64,000 nucleotides of DNA, taken from NCBI GenBank assembly GCA_035358815.1, contig DAOPQC010000001.1, positions 346,561-410,560 on the forward strand. Reading direction: 5' to 3'. Position 1 is the first letter of the stretch. Each line of letters starts with the position of its first letter. Source of the DNA: Thermoanaerobaculales bacterium (GTDB taxonomy: Bacteria > Acidobacteriota > Thermoanaerobaculia > Thermoanaerobaculales > Sulfomarinibacteraceae). Below the pieces are notes generated by a model. That model was given only the letters and a program-made list of their open reading frames with translations. It ran no database searches and was not told the DNA's origin. Position numbers and translations under genes: made by a program. This document shows positions 17,219-26,192 of this stretch, piece after piece.

Positions 17219-18199
17219 CTACCCGCTGTCAGCGATCCTCTTGAGCCTGAAGGTGAGAAAGCCGACGCCCATCAGGAGGAGGCCGAGGACGATCAGGGCG
17301 AGCGGCCAGCCCATGCTGTCGGAGAAGTACTCGCCGGTGATCTTGGTCAGGTAGGCGCCGAGGAAGAGCGCTCCGAAGGCCAGCAGCGCCGTGCTCCTGA
17401 GGACGACGCTGAGGTAGAGCACGCCAAAGACGAGACCGGGGAAGATCAGCTCCCAGAAGGCGCTCTGGCTCGGCTCCCAGCCGCCGAGGGCGAGCGCCGA
17501 GCCGAGAAACGCGAGCGAGCCGAAGGTATAGAGCGGGCCTGTCAGCCCGTCGCGCTCGGTTGCCGAGAACGCCCAGCCGAGGACCATGAAGGCGAGGCCC
17601 ACCGCGAGAGTGCGGTACTCGAAGAACGCCCTGCCGGCGAAGCGCGGGTCTGAGCCGACGAGGAATCCGGTGATCGCAAAGAACGCCCACGTTCCGTAGG
17701 CGATGGCGTAGACCAACAGGCTGGAGGCGCAAAACAGCCGGTAGGCGGCGAGGAAGGCGGCGAGCAGCACGAGCGCCATGAGGCACTGGAGGCCGAGCTT
17801 TCCGGGGTCGAGCCCGGCCTCGTCGAGGCTGACCGCCATGCCGACCGGCAGCACCAAGGCTGCGATCAGGAAGAACGCCGGGCCCGCTGCTCCGAGGCGG
17901 CCGTGCCAGGTCAACAGCACTCCCGTGACGAAGGCGGCGAGTCCGGAGCCGAGAGTGACCACCACGTGCATGAGCGAGCCGAGCTCCTCCCACACCTGGG
18001 CGATGAAGGCGACCATCCCGATGACGACCACACCGCCACCGAGGAAGTAGAGGAGCTTCGAGTAGCGGCCGCCGCGCTCGGCGATCTCGGCCGCTCGTGT
18101 GTCGTCAGCCTCGCGAACCGCGGCGATGACCTCGGCCTCGGTGAGCTCGCCGGCGGCGGCCAGGTCACGCACCGCCTCGAGAAGCGTCACCTTGTCCAC
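17219..18199 (-). CDS. DUF2157-like polytopic membrane protein (326 aa)
   Basis: A cytosolic helical N-terminus (about 45 residues, rich in Glu and Ala) is followed by about ten hydrophobic segments. The GGGVVVIGMVAFIAQVWEELG stretch resembles DUF2157 membrane proteins, whose function is unknown. The GTG at 18199 has GAGGAGG about 8 bases upstream. Its first 13 bp overlap the end of the partner gene at 18187-18732, so the two are probably translated together. Confidence 0.7.
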   Translation of the reverse strand: MDKVTLLEAVRDLAAAGELTEAEVIAAVREADDTRAAEIAERGGRYSKLLYFLGGGVVVIGMVAFIAQVWEELGSLMHVVVTLGSGLAAFVTGVLLTWHGRLGAAGPAFFLIAALVLPVGMAVSLDEAGLDPGKLGLQCLMALVLLAAFLAAYRLFCASSLLVYAIAYGTWAFFAITGFLVGSDPRFAGRAFFEYRTLAVGLAFMVLGWAFSATERDGLTGPLYTFGSLAFLGSALALGGWEPSQSAFWELIFPGLVFGVLYLSVVLRSTALLAFGALFLGAYLTKITGEYFSDSMGWPLALIVLGLLLMGVGFLTFRLKRIADSG

Positions 18200-18732
18200 T
18201 GTGCCTCCTCGACGATCCAGCCCAGGAAGTTGAACATGCTCGCGTAGCCGGCGTCCGACCCCACTTCCAGATCGAGCTTGTGCGACCAGCCGTCGTGCTT
18301 CAGGTACCAGGTCTGATAGTCGGTCGACGAGAGGACCGGGAAGAAGAACTCGCTCCTGCGGCCGTGGACGATCTCGAAGCCGTCGGGCGACCGCGGACTG
18401 CCGTCGAGAGCGAGCTTCGCGGCGGCGTCGAACGAGATCAGCTCGCTCGAGTTGGAGCCGACGTGGTGGACGTAGAGCTTCCTCGGCCAGCTGGCGCCGG
18501 GCGGCGTGTAGTCAGGTGGGTCGACCTTGCGAACCTCGAGTCGGCCGTCGACCACCAGGTAGCGCTCGTCACCGTACGGCGATCCGACCAGGTAGAGGAA
18601 GTCGTGCTGCGGCGGGTCAACCGATAAGAACAGGCGCGGCAAGTAGATCGCACCGGCGACGAACACGATCATCAGCACCGGGATGGCGAGCCCGATCACG
18701 AGCGCGACGTCCTTGCCACGGTCAGAGGACAT
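18187..18732 (-). CDS. Membrane-anchored protein of unknown function, partner of the DUF2157-like gene (181 aa)
   Basis: One N-terminal transmembrane segment (VALVIGLAIPVLMIVFVAGAI) is followed by an extracytoplasmic domain of about 145 residues with many aromatic residues (YLVVDGRLEVRKV, TDYQTWYLKHDGW). No known motif. The ATG at 18732 is chosen; readings that start further upstream add a low-complexity stretch. The 13-bp overlap with the DUF2157-like gene suggests a two-component membrane complex. Confidence 0.65.
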   Translation of the reverse strand: MSSDRGKDVALVIGLAIPVLMIVFVAGAIYLPRLFLSVDPPQHDFLYLVGSPYGDERYLVVDGRLEVRKVDPPDYTPPGASWPRKLYVHHVGSNSSELISFDAAAKLALDGSPRSPDGFEIVHGRRSEFFFPVLSSTDYQTWYLKHDGWSHKLDLEVGSDAGYASMFNFLGWIVEEAQWTR

Positions 18733-18817
18733 GGGCGGCACCTCAGCGCGGAGCTTCGAGATTCGTCGATCCATCATCTCCGAGCACGAGCCGGGGGGCA
18801 ACCTCCCGATTCGACCG

Positions 18818-18846
18818 TTGACACCGGTCGGTGGAGGCCTCCTTCT
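18818..18846 (+). promoter_or_regulatory. Possible promoter of the RHS cassette
   Basis: TTGACA at 18818-18823, inside a short inverted repeat (CGACCG/CGGTCG), is followed after 17 bp by a poor -10 (CCTTCT). It is the only -35-like element in the 164-bp gap before the cassette. Confidence 0.3.
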
Positions 18847-18896
18847 CTGTCGGTGACCGCAGCCGGAGGGTGCGGACCCGGTCGGAAGGAGGCCCG

Positions 18897-19271
18897 ATGG
18901 ACAGCTCACCCGACACCAGCGTGCGACCGCTCGACGGCGGCGGCCCCACCGGGAAGTGCAGGTGGGTCGACGGGGGCGGCCACGAGTGGCTGATCGCGCG
19001 TCAGGGCGGGGCGCTGATCGTCGAGCGTCCGGACACCGGAGAGTCGGTCGTTGTCCGCTTCCCGGACCTCGCCGCGGAGGCCCTCGACGGGCCCCCCTCC
19101 GAGGTCTGGGTGCTGTTCTGCGCCGCCGACGGACACCTCTTCCACTGCAGCATCTGCCGCGAGGCGGAGGTCATCGAGTTCTCGCGGTCGGCCTGGCCGA
19201 AGGTCGATCTCCACGAGCCGGGCCGGCGCCGCGGCTGCTCGTGCGAGGCCGGCCGGCCCGACAGCTTCTGA
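18897..19271 (+). CDS. Cys-rich small protein, first gene of the RHS cassette (124 aa)
   Basis: Soluble, no signal peptide. The second half contains FCAADGHLFHCSIC and a C-terminal GCSC, so up to five Cys and one or two His could bind a metal. The first half is beta-rich with CRWVDGGGHEW. I do not recognise the family. The ATG at 18897 has a strong GGAAGGAGG site. It ends 27 bp before the secreted beta-sandwich gene and is on the same strand as the RHS gene, so it may belong to the same transcript. Confidence 0.65.
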   Translation: MDSSPDTSVRPLDGGGPTGKCRWVDGGGHEWLIARQGGALIVERPDTGESVVVRFPDLAAEALDGPPSEVWVLFCAADGHLFHCSICREAEVIEFSRSAWPKVDLHEPGRRRGCSCEAGRPDSF

Positions 19272-19298
19272 TGCGCCAAACCGAGGGGGTTCAAGACC

Positions 19299-19880
19299 AT
19301 GGTCCGAGCTGCCCGCATCCGTTCGATGGCACCGACCCTGATCGCCGGCGTCGCGCTGGCGGCGGCCGCCGGAGGTCTCTCCGCGACGCATGACGCGGGC
19401 CCCGCCCAGGCGGGGCGGGCGACGGCGTTCCGGCCCGCTCCAGCCGCTGCGTCAGCAGACCCGAAGCTCGGGGCCACGCCGGACCCGGTCTACATCGTGA
19501 GTGGGCTGCGCATCCTGCAGTCCGGTCAGTGGCGGCCGGTGCCTGACCAGCTGCCGAGGGAGGTGCCCGTGGAGCTCGCGGTCGAGGTCCGCAACCTCGG
19601 CACGGCCGGCACCGCGGAGCTGACCGCGGCGGCCGAGGTGTGGCCGCTGGATGAGCGACTGGCGGTCCACGTCATGTCCGGCGCCGCGACCGTCGTGCTG
19701 GCGCCCGGCGCCGCCACCTTCCTCCAGCTCTGGCCGCCGTGGCGGCCGCTCTCCGAAGGCTCGTACCGGATCTTCGGTGCGGCCGCCGAGGATGGCCTCT
19801 CCATCGGCAGCTTCTCCGAGACCGTGCAGGTGCTCGGCGGCACCGCGGTCTGCCCGGTTCCGGGCCTCAACCTTCCCTGA
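19299..19880 (+). CDS. Secreted beta-sandwich (CARDB-like) protein (193 aa)
   Basis: Signal peptide near residues 10-38 (APTLIAGVALAAAAGGLSA). After an Ala/Pro linker, residues 63-185 look like an immunoglobulin-type strand series, with PVELAVEVRNLGTAGTAEL resembling the CARDB/adhesion domain signature and FLQLWPPWRPLSEGSYRI in the core. Function is probably structural or adhesive. It ends 15 bp before the RHS gene and follows the Cys-rich gene closely, so it probably acts with the RHS protein. Confidence 0.65.
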   Translation: MVRAARIRSMAPTLIAGVALAAAAGGLSATHDAGPAQAGRATAFRPAPAAASADPKLGATPDPVYIVSGLRILQSGQWRPVPDQLPREVPVELAVEVRNLGTAGTAELTAAAEVWPLDERLAVHVMSGAATVVLAPGAATFLQLWPPWRPLSEGSYRIFGAAAEDGLSIGSFSETVQVLGGTAVCPVPGLNLP

Positions 19881-19895
19881 ATCGAGGAGGACGAC

Positions 19896-22800
19896 ATGGT
19901 GCGTTCGGGATTGCGGCAGCAGAGGGTCCGGTGGGGCCCGGTGGTGTTGGGGCTGGCGGCCGTGGCGGCGGCGATGCCAACGGCTGCGCGCGCGAGCGAC
20001 GAGGTGGCTCACGAGGCGCGCGGCCACGAGCGCAGCGGGTACAGCCTCTCGGACTACGAGAACATCAACCTTGCCAACGGCAACCTCAGCTTCCGGGTCC
20101 CGCTGTGGACCGTGCACACGGACGGCGGCCTCGCTTTCGAGCTCGCCCTGCAGCATGACTCCAAGGTCTGGCACACCCACCGCTACTGCACGCTGGTGCC
20201 CGACGGGTACCAGAGCTGCGAGGGAGCCGGGGGCGCGATCCTCGAGGCGCAGGTCGCGAACGGGGTCGAGGCGTACGGCTTCGGCTGGGACCTGCGGCCG
20301 CCGCGGCTCGTCGTGGCGAGGACTCGGCCGAGCTCCCGCCAGACCGCCTACCTGGACGCCACCGGCGCCCGGCACGGCGTCAGCGGCACGCCACCGTGGC
20401 AGATGGTCGGGGGCGACGGCGGCGACCCCGTGACCGAGTGGGCAGTCGGCGAACGCTTCTACACCAGGGACGGCAGCAACTTCCGGTTCACCGTGGCTCA
20501 GGTGGACGGCGCCGGGAGGCCGCTGCGGGTCGAGATGGAGGACGGCGACGGCAGCCTCTATGTCTTCGCTCACGTGGTGCCGATCGGCTGCGACTCCAGC
20601 CGGCGCGTCCTGCCGACCGACATCGACCTGTTCTACATCAACTTCCGGGTCGAGACCGCGGGCCTCTACCTGAGCGAGATCCAGCGCGGGCCCTGGCGGG
20701 CGTCCGGCCCGGCCAATCGGATCAGCTTCGAGTACGCCGCCCCCTCCGCCCCGTGGAGCTCGGCCTGCAGCCCAGACCGGCCGTGGCTGCTGCAGCGAGT
20801 GACCGCGAGCGGCGAGGTGCCGCGGTCGATCGAGATCGGCTACGACCCCGGCACCGGGTGGATCGAGCGGGTGCTGCTCCCGGCCTTCAACCCGGTCCTC
20901 GGCGACAACCAGCCGTCGGCGATGCGCGAGGAGATCCGCTTCACCCTCGACAGCCGGAGGTTCGAGCAGCGCAACGCCGCCAACCGGATCGAGTTCACGG
21001 CCGCTCACCTGACCGAGATCCGCTTCCCCGACGGCGCGGCCTTCCGCTTCGACGAGCTGCTGGTCCCGGGCGAGGAGCCTCTCTCCGACGTCGTGCTGCC
21101 ATCCGGCGGCAGAGTCGAGTACGGCCACGGGCCCTACCCGGTCGGGCGCGGCCGCTGCGAGGACGGTTTGGGAGATGACGACGACTGCCGCTTCTGGCTG
21201 ACCTGTGGCGCCTTCGTGCCGCGGATGGGCGTCCTCCACTCGACCAACCTCGCGAGCGAAGGGGTGACCAGCCGGACTCTCAGCTACCTGGACGCCGGCG
21301 CCGGTGGTGGCCCGCCGCGCCGGGAGACGACCTGGTTCCAGCAGGGGCTGAACTGCGCGGTCAGCCCGCAGTTCGCGAGGCCAGGCGAGCTGCTGCCGTG
21401 GCCCTACGACTTCGACTGGGCGCTGCGCGACGCGGCGGGGCTCATTCACCCCGAGTACCTGTGGACCGTCGTGTACACGGCCGGTGGCTCGGCAGGCCCC
21501 GGCTCGCAGGGCATGGCGGAGATCCACCGCTTCCACCCGCTGACCCGCGAGGAGTTCTCGGTCGACGTGCTGGCCGGCGACAGCGAGGAGCTGGCCGCGC
21601 TGACCTTGCGGGCGCTGATCGGCGTCGAGGACCTGACCGGCCCCGGGCTGCGGGTGCTCCGGCACACCGAGATCGATCGCGAGCTCAAGTACGGCCTCGA
21701 TTACCCGTCGATCGTCTTCGGCGACGACCGCTACACCTACATCCGCGAGCGGCGAGTGCTCACCGACGAGGCGAGCGGGGACTCGACCGTTGCCGACGTC
21801 GAGAGCTGCTCGCCGCCGGTGTACGCCGATCCGGCGGGGCCGCCGTCGGTCACCGTCGACTGCGCCGAACGGCGCGAGACCGTCAGCGTCGACAGCTACC
21901 TCAACCCGCGTCTGCGCACGCTGGCGTCGCTGCGCTCTGCCCCCGGCGCCGAGCTGCTCCGCACCTGGGAGACGAGCTACCGGATGTGGGACGCCGAGAG
22001 CACGTGGTTCCTCCGCCGGGAAAGCGAGAGACGGGTCTGCGAGTCCGGCGCCTGCTCGCGGCAGGCTCGCACGTGGGCGAACCAGTCCCAGTCCGCTGCC
22101 CGGAAGTGGTTCGTCCCCCACGTCGAGGTGCGCAACCCGGGCGACGGCGGGGGCTGCACGGCCGATTGCGTCCGCTCGACCTTCGGCTACGACGCGCTCG
22201 GCAACCGCGAGCTGGTGACCGTCGACGGCGGCTACGGCACCGCCTTCGGCGCCCTCGCCATGACCACCCGCACCGGCCACCGCCACGGCCGCGCGGTGCG
22301 GCGCCAGCTCGAGAGCGGGGGCGCGGCGCTCCTGCGCTGGCAGCGCGAGGTCGACCCGGGCACCGGTCTTCCGCGCTGGCACGTGGCCGGCAACGGCAGC
22401 GGTTTCGCGTATGGCTACGACGCCATGGGCCGGCTGACGGAGCTCGCGCCCGTTGAGGGCAACCTCGTCGCTGGCGAGTGGCAGCTCGAGCTGCCACGGT
22501 CGGCTGATGGGGCGACGATGGTCGGCAGCCACCTCGATCGCGTGCTGCCGGACGCCTCGCAGCTCCTGCGGCATGAGCTCCACGACAGCGCCTACGACCT
22601 GGTGCCAGCCGGCGGAGGCCGCCGGCTGGAGGCGGCGTGGATCGACCCGGCCCTGAGCGTGGCGGTCGACTTCGACGGGCTGGGGCGAGTCACACGGCAG
22701 CAGGAGCGTTACCCGGCGGGCTCCGGCGTGCGCACCAGGCTGTCGCTCGATCTCTATTGGGACGGCGTCGACCCCTGCGGCACCGGCCAGGGCACCGGGC

Positions 22801-25421
22801 TCGCGCACACCTCGCGGATCGCGCTCTCGAGCGAGTGGCGGGACGACGCCGGGTGGTCGAGCTGCGAAGACCTCGACTGGACCGAGACCCGCTACGATCC
22901 GGCCGGCCGGCCGGCGATCGTCAGGCTGCCGGACGGCAGCGAGTCCTTTCTGGGATATGTCGGCGACAGCCAAAGAACGGTCCTGCGCTCGGTCGCGACC
23001 GAGCCCGGGGGAGGGCAGCAGTGGCTCGCGACCGTCTCCCTCGAGGACGGCCTCGGGAGGCTTCGCGCCCTCGACGAGGAGGTCGCGCCGGGGACGCTGG
23101 TTTCGGCGGACTACGGATACGACCGTGACGACCGCCAGGTGTCGGCGCGGCTCTGGGAAGGGGAGCCCGGCGCGTCGGCATCGCAGAGCCGGAGCTGGAG
23201 CTACTCGGCGGGGGGATTCCTGACCGCAGCGACCGAGCCGGAGCGCTCGACCAGCTATCTGGGGTGGGATGCCCTCGGCAACCTGCGGTCCAGCCGCACC
23301 TCGGGGACCACCTCGACGATCGGCTACGACGCCTTCGGGCGACGCCGCTCGACGACGGTGGGCGGGCTGCAAGCGGCCTCGTGGCTGTGGGGCGACACGC
23401 TGCCCGGGACCCCGGCCACGGTCGGCGAGCCCGCCTACGGTGCGATCGTCGAGGCGACCCAGCACAACCGGTTCGGGTCGCAGGACGTGTCCGTCACCAC
23501 CGCATGGAGCCATGGCGGCCCGGGCGGCCGCATCGACTCGCGGATGGTCGCCATCGGCGGCGTGGGTGCGGCGGGCGACCGCCTCTCCCTGAGCTACGCC
23601 TACGACCGCTGGGGGAACCCGAGCCGCATCGACCACCCGCGGTGGAGCGCGTGGCCGGCGAGCTGCCAGGAGCTGCTCCACGAGGAGCGGTCGAGCGAGG
23701 GCAGCTGGCTGCGAGCCACGGATGCCCGGTTGGCCGGAGCCACGGCGGCGGTGGCCGGAGCCGACCGCTCCTACCACGCGAGCGGGCGGGTGGCGAGCAC
23801 GGAGTACCGATCCGAGGGCGAGACGAACGGCCGGCTGGTCGAAATCCCAGACCCCAGCGGCATGGCGAGGCCGCGCCGCCTCGAGCTGTGGTGGGCCGAG
23901 AGCCCGACCGAGGACGAGCAGCGGTGGCTGGAGGGGAGCTACTACTACGACGGCTCGGGCAACGTGAGGCGGGTTGGAGCGCGGAGCTTCGCCTATGATG
24001 GAGTGGACCGACTGGTGGCCTACCACGAGGGGGCGCTGCCGGTGGAGACCTACGCCTGGGACCGCTGGGGCAACCTGACGGAACTCGTGAACACCGACGC
24101 CGGCCACGGCGGCGGCTTCACGCTGCGCCTTGCCGGCGCCGCCAACGACAACCGGCCGGAGCTGCTGACCGTGCCCGGGGCCGGAAGCGCTTCGCTGGAG
24201 TGGAGCTCGCGCGGCAACCTCAGCGCGTTGCCCGCGCTCGGGCCGCTGCGGGCCAAGCAGCTCACCTTCTCCAACGAGGACCGGCTGCTCGCTGCCGTGG
24301 ACCCTGCCTCGGGCACCCGGTGGCGCCATGCGTACGACGCGGCCGGCGAGCGGGTCGCCTCCTGGCGCCGCAGCGGCACCGGCTCGCTCGCCGAGCTGCG
24401 CCTGTTCGTCCGCGACGAGGCGGGGGCACTGCTGTCGGAATGGCGGCTCCTGCCTGGCAGCGACTTCGGGCCGGCGCGCGACTATGTCCACGCCGGCGAC
24501 CGGGTGGTAGCGCAGCTCGACTGGGCCGAAGGGTTGCCGTCGCCGCGCTTCCTCGCCCACGATCACCTCGGCAGCACCAGGGTCTTGATCGAACCGGACG
24601 GGGAGATCATCGACCTGCTCGAGTACGAGCCCTTCGGGGCGCTGCGCACCGGTGGGCCGGTCCCGGATGCGAGCGTCCTCTTCACCGGCCACGAGCGCGA
24701 TCTCGGCGCCACCTCCTCCGAGCTCGACTACATGCACGCGCGCTACCACAGCCCGCTGCTCGCCCGCTTCGTGAGCGTCGACACCGTCGGCGGTGACCCC
24801 TCCTCCTCGCAGTCTTGGAACCGCTACAGCTACACCTCCGGCAACCCGCTACGGGCGGTGGACCCGGACGGCACCTATCACCGCGACGTCCACTACAACC
24901 TCACCAAGGCGTTGGCGCTCGCCGCAGGCTTCGATCCGAACCGCGCACTTGCGATCGCGGCAGCAGATCAGAATACGGATCAAGGGATAAGGTCATCGAC
25001 CACCGCGGTTGGCCTGCTCCATGGGAGCACGAAGGACTATCACTTCACGACAGCAGAGCGGCGGGCCGAGTTGCGAACTCGGGCCACGTCGACGAAGTCG
25101 GATGAGAAACTGGGTCACTACCTGCATGCCTTGCAGGACTCCTACTCGCATGCCGGATACGATCGTGTCCTTGGTCATGTCCTGGATGGGACCGCTCCAG
25201 ATGTCACATCAAACGACCCTGAAAAGGCCTCTCGCATGGCGAAGGCGACATTTGAAGCGCTCGTGGGCTTCCGTGGGGAGGGCGCGCTCGTTCAGTTCGC
25301 CGAGGTCGAAGAGCTCATTCAGGCCTATGTGAGCCTCCCTGAAACGGAGAAGGAGAAACGGAAAGCGATACTGTCACAGATTGAGGCCATGGCCCGTGAA
25401 CGGCGAACTCAGGAGGAGTGA
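19896..25421 (+). CDS. Secreted RHS/YD-repeat protein with a metal-hydrolase-like C-terminal domain (1841 aa)
   Basis: Signal peptide (residues 1-34, ending TAARAS) and an N-terminal beta region (NINLANGNLSFRVPLW). Many YD/RHS repeats follow (YGYDAMGRLTEL, TRYDPAGRPAIV, IGYDAFGRRRST, YAWDRWGNLTEL). The conserved RHS core HLGSTRVLIEPDGEIIDLLE leads to YMHARYHSPLLARFVSVD and ends with DPDG at 1656-1659. The shell of such proteins usually encloses a variable C-terminal effector. Here residues 1660-1841 hold H1666, D1691, D1695, H1716, H1741, H1744, D1748, H1752 and H1761, the His/Asp spacing of zinc phospholipase C / S1-P1-like folds (and of DUF6765). Base composition drops from about 24950 on. 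ATG 19896 follows GGAGG. The putative immunity gene starts 4 bp after the stop. Confidence 0.88.
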   Translation: MVRSGLRQQRVRWGPVVLGLAAVAAAMPTAARASDEVAHEARGHERSGYSLSDYENINLANGNLSFRVPLWTVHTDGGLAFELALQHDSKVWHTHRYCTLVPDGYQSCEGAGGAILEAQVANGVEAYGFGWDLRPPRLVVARTRPSSRQTAYLDATGARHGVSGTPPWQMVGGDGGDPVTEWAVGERFYTRDGSNFRFTVAQVDGAGRPLRVEMEDGDGSLYVFAHVVPIGCDSSRRVLPTDIDLFYINFRVETAGLYLSEIQRGPWRASGPANRISFEYAAPSAPWSSACSPDRPWLLQRVTASGEVPRSIEIGYDPGTGWIERVLLPAFNPVLGDNQPSAMREEIRFTLDSRRFEQRNAANRIEFTAAHLTEIRFPDGAAFRFDELLVPGEEPLSDVVLPSGGRVEYGHGPYPVGRGRCEDGLGDDDDCRFWLTCGAFVPRMGVLHSTNLASEGVTSRTLSYLDAGAGGGPPRRETTWFQQGLNCAVSPQFARPGELLPWPYDFDWALRDAAGLIHPEYLWTVVYTAGGSAGPGSQGMAEIHRFHPLTREEFSVDVLAGDSEELAALTLRALIGVEDLTGPGLRVLRHTEIDRELKYGLDYPSIVFGDDRYTYIRERRVLTDEASGDSTVADVESCSPPVYADPAGPPSVTVDCAERRETVSVDSYLNPRLRTLASLRSAPGAELLRTWETSYRMWDAESTWFLRRESERRVCESGACSRQARTWANQSQSAARKWFVPHVEVRNPGDGGGCTADCVRSTFGYDALGNRELVTVDGGYGTAFGALAMTTRTGHRHGRAVRRQLESGGAALLRWQREVDPGTGLPRWHVAGNGSGFAYGYDAMGRLTELAPVEGNLVAGEWQLELPRSADGATMVGSHLDRVLPDASQLLRHELHDSAYDLVPAGGGRRLEAAWIDPALSVAVDFDGLGRVTRQQERYPAGSGVRTRLSLDLYWDGVDPCGTGQGTGLAHTSRIALSSEWRDDAGWSSCEDLDWTETRYDPAGRPAIVRLPDGSESFLGYVGDSQRTVLRSVATEPGGGQQWLATVSLEDGLGRLRALDEEVAPGTLVSADYGYDRDDRQVSARLWEGEPGASASQSRSWSYSAGGFLTAATEPERSTSYLGWDALGNLRSSRTSGTTSTIGYDAFGRRRSTTVGGLQAASWLWGDTLPGTPATVGEPAYGAIVEATQHNRFGSQDVSVTTAWSHGGPGGRIDSRMVAIGGVGAAGDRLSLSYAYDRWGNPSRIDHPRWSAWPASCQELLHEERSSEGSWLRATDARLAGATAAVAGADRSYHASGRVASTEYRSEGETNGRLVEIPDPSGMARPRRLELWWAESPTEDEQRWLEGSYYYDGSGNVRRVGARSFAYDGVDRLVAYHEGALPVETYAWDRWGNLTELVNTDAGHGGGFTLRLAGAANDNRPELLTVPGAGSASLEWSSRGNLSALPALGPLRAKQLTFSNEDRLLAAVDPASGTRWRHAYDAAGERVASWRRSGTGSLAELRLFVRDEAGALLSEWRLLPGSDFGPARDYVHAGDRVVAQLDWAEGLPSPRFLAHDHLGSTRVLIEPDGEIIDLLEYEPFGALRTGGPVPDASVLFTGHERDLGATSSELDYMHARYHSPLLARFVSVDTVGGDPSSSQSWNRYSYTSGNPLRAVDPDGTYHRDVHYNLTKALALAAGFDPNRALAIAAADQNTDQGIRSSTTAVGLLHGSTKDYHFTTAERRAELRTRATSTKSDEKLGHYLHALQDSYSHAGYDRVLGHVLDGTAPDVTSNDPEKASRMAKATFEALVGFRGEGALVQFAEVEELIQAYVSLPETEKEKRKAILSQIEAMARERRTQEE

Positions 25422-25425
25422 CGGG

Positions 25426-25839
25426 ATGAGCTCCCGTAGTCGACGAGTCGTTGCCCTGGTGGTCGGAGTGGTGGCAACGGTTGGCATCACGACCGCCCTC
25501 GTCATGGTCGTTGAAAACGCGTGGCCGGACGACTCCTCGCGCAACCTCGGGGAGGCGCGCTGGGTGTACTGGGCCGCACTATTGGCCCTGGCTCACTTCG
25601 CTGGTGGGTTTGGGGGAGGCGCAGTGTCGGCTCTGCTCAGCGGCGGCCGACCGGTGAGGTCGGTGGCATGGGTCTGCGTCATCGCTTTCATCGCCATGTC
25701 GATTCCAGTCCTCGGTGCATTCGATCGACCGGTCGAGATGGCCTCGATGCTCGTCCTGAACCTCGTCACCGCGCTGGGAGTGCTCGTTGGTGGTCGGTTG
25801 ATCGGCGCTCGCAGCTGGACGTCGGGCCGGGGTGCCTGA
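25426..25839 (+). CDS. Four-helix membrane protein, putative immunity partner of the RHS protein (137 aa)
   Basis: Four predicted transmembrane segments: VALVVGVVATVGITTALVMV, WVYWAALLALAHFAGGF, VAWVCVIAFIAMSIPVL and MLVLNLVTALGVLVGG. There is no known domain. The ATG at 25426 has AGGAGG 9 bases upstream and is separated from the RHS stop by 4 bp, so it is surely co-transcribed. Position directly after an RHS C-terminal effector domain, small size and membrane location are the usual features of immunity proteins; that role is inferred from context only. Confidence 0.65.
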   Translation: MSSRSRRVVALVVGVVATVGITTALVMVVENAWPDDSSRNLGEARWVYWAALLALAHFAGGFGGGAVSALLSGGRPVRSVAWVCVIAFIAMSIPVLGAFDRPVEMASMLVLNLVTALGVLVGGRLIGARSWTSGRGA

Positions 25840-26070
25840 TCTGGCTGCGAGATGCAGGGCCCCGCACTGTGCCCTTTCGAGGCTCGTGCGAGATTTCACT
25901 GACGCCACGACCATCCAGCAGAAGGCCAACATTCTCCTGAGGATGAGGCTTCTCATTGTCGAGACCCGGCGATTCGACGAGGACCAATGTTCAGGGCAGA
26001 ATCGCGAGGTGAAGCACGCAGGGGTCTCAGGCTTCCAGCCTGCCACAGAGGCAGCCAGGATGGCCACCCC
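25840..26070. other. Lower-GC intergenic segment after the RHS cassette
   Basis: About 230 bp with base composition like the RHS C-terminal domain and unlike the surrounding chromosome. An open reading of about 70 codons (from GTG at 25832) overlaps the immunity gene and has no ribosome site, so I do not call it. It may be the remains of further effector/immunity cassettes. Confidence 0.35.
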
Positions 26071-26102
26071 AAAAAGGACCGCCCCGGTTTCCCGGGGCGG
26101 TC
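26071..26102 (-). terminator. Rho-independent terminator of the S8 protease gene
   Basis: On the minus strand an 11-bp stem (26077-26087 with 26092-26102) with a 4-base loop is followed by TTTTT (complement of 26071-26075). It lies about 90 bp after the stop codon at 26193. Confidence 0.88.
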
Positions 26103-26116
26103 GTGTCCGTTGCGGC

Positions 26117-26150
26117 CGGGCGCGGAAGCGGAAGGGGAAGCGGGCGCGGG
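26117..26150. repeat. GGRVRC hexamer repeat (locus 4)
   Basis: A single-direction block of GGAAGC/GGGCGC-type units between the S8 protease stop and its terminator. No complementary arm is seen nearby. Confidence 0.65.
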
Positions 26151-26192
26151 TGGGTGGATCCAGCCCCTACGCCCGAACCCCTAACCCCTTCC

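Noticed and set aside
19452..24749. A 1765-codon open reading frame antisense to the RHS gene
   Set aside because: High-GC coding DNA often leaves long open antisense frames. It has no ribosome site, no signal or domain, and its content is low-complexity Arg/Gly/Ala/Val typical of a shadow.
25832..26060. Open frame overlapping the end of the immunity-like gene
   Set aside because: About 70 codons to the hexamer region, no ribosome site, only partly helical; may be debris, not called.
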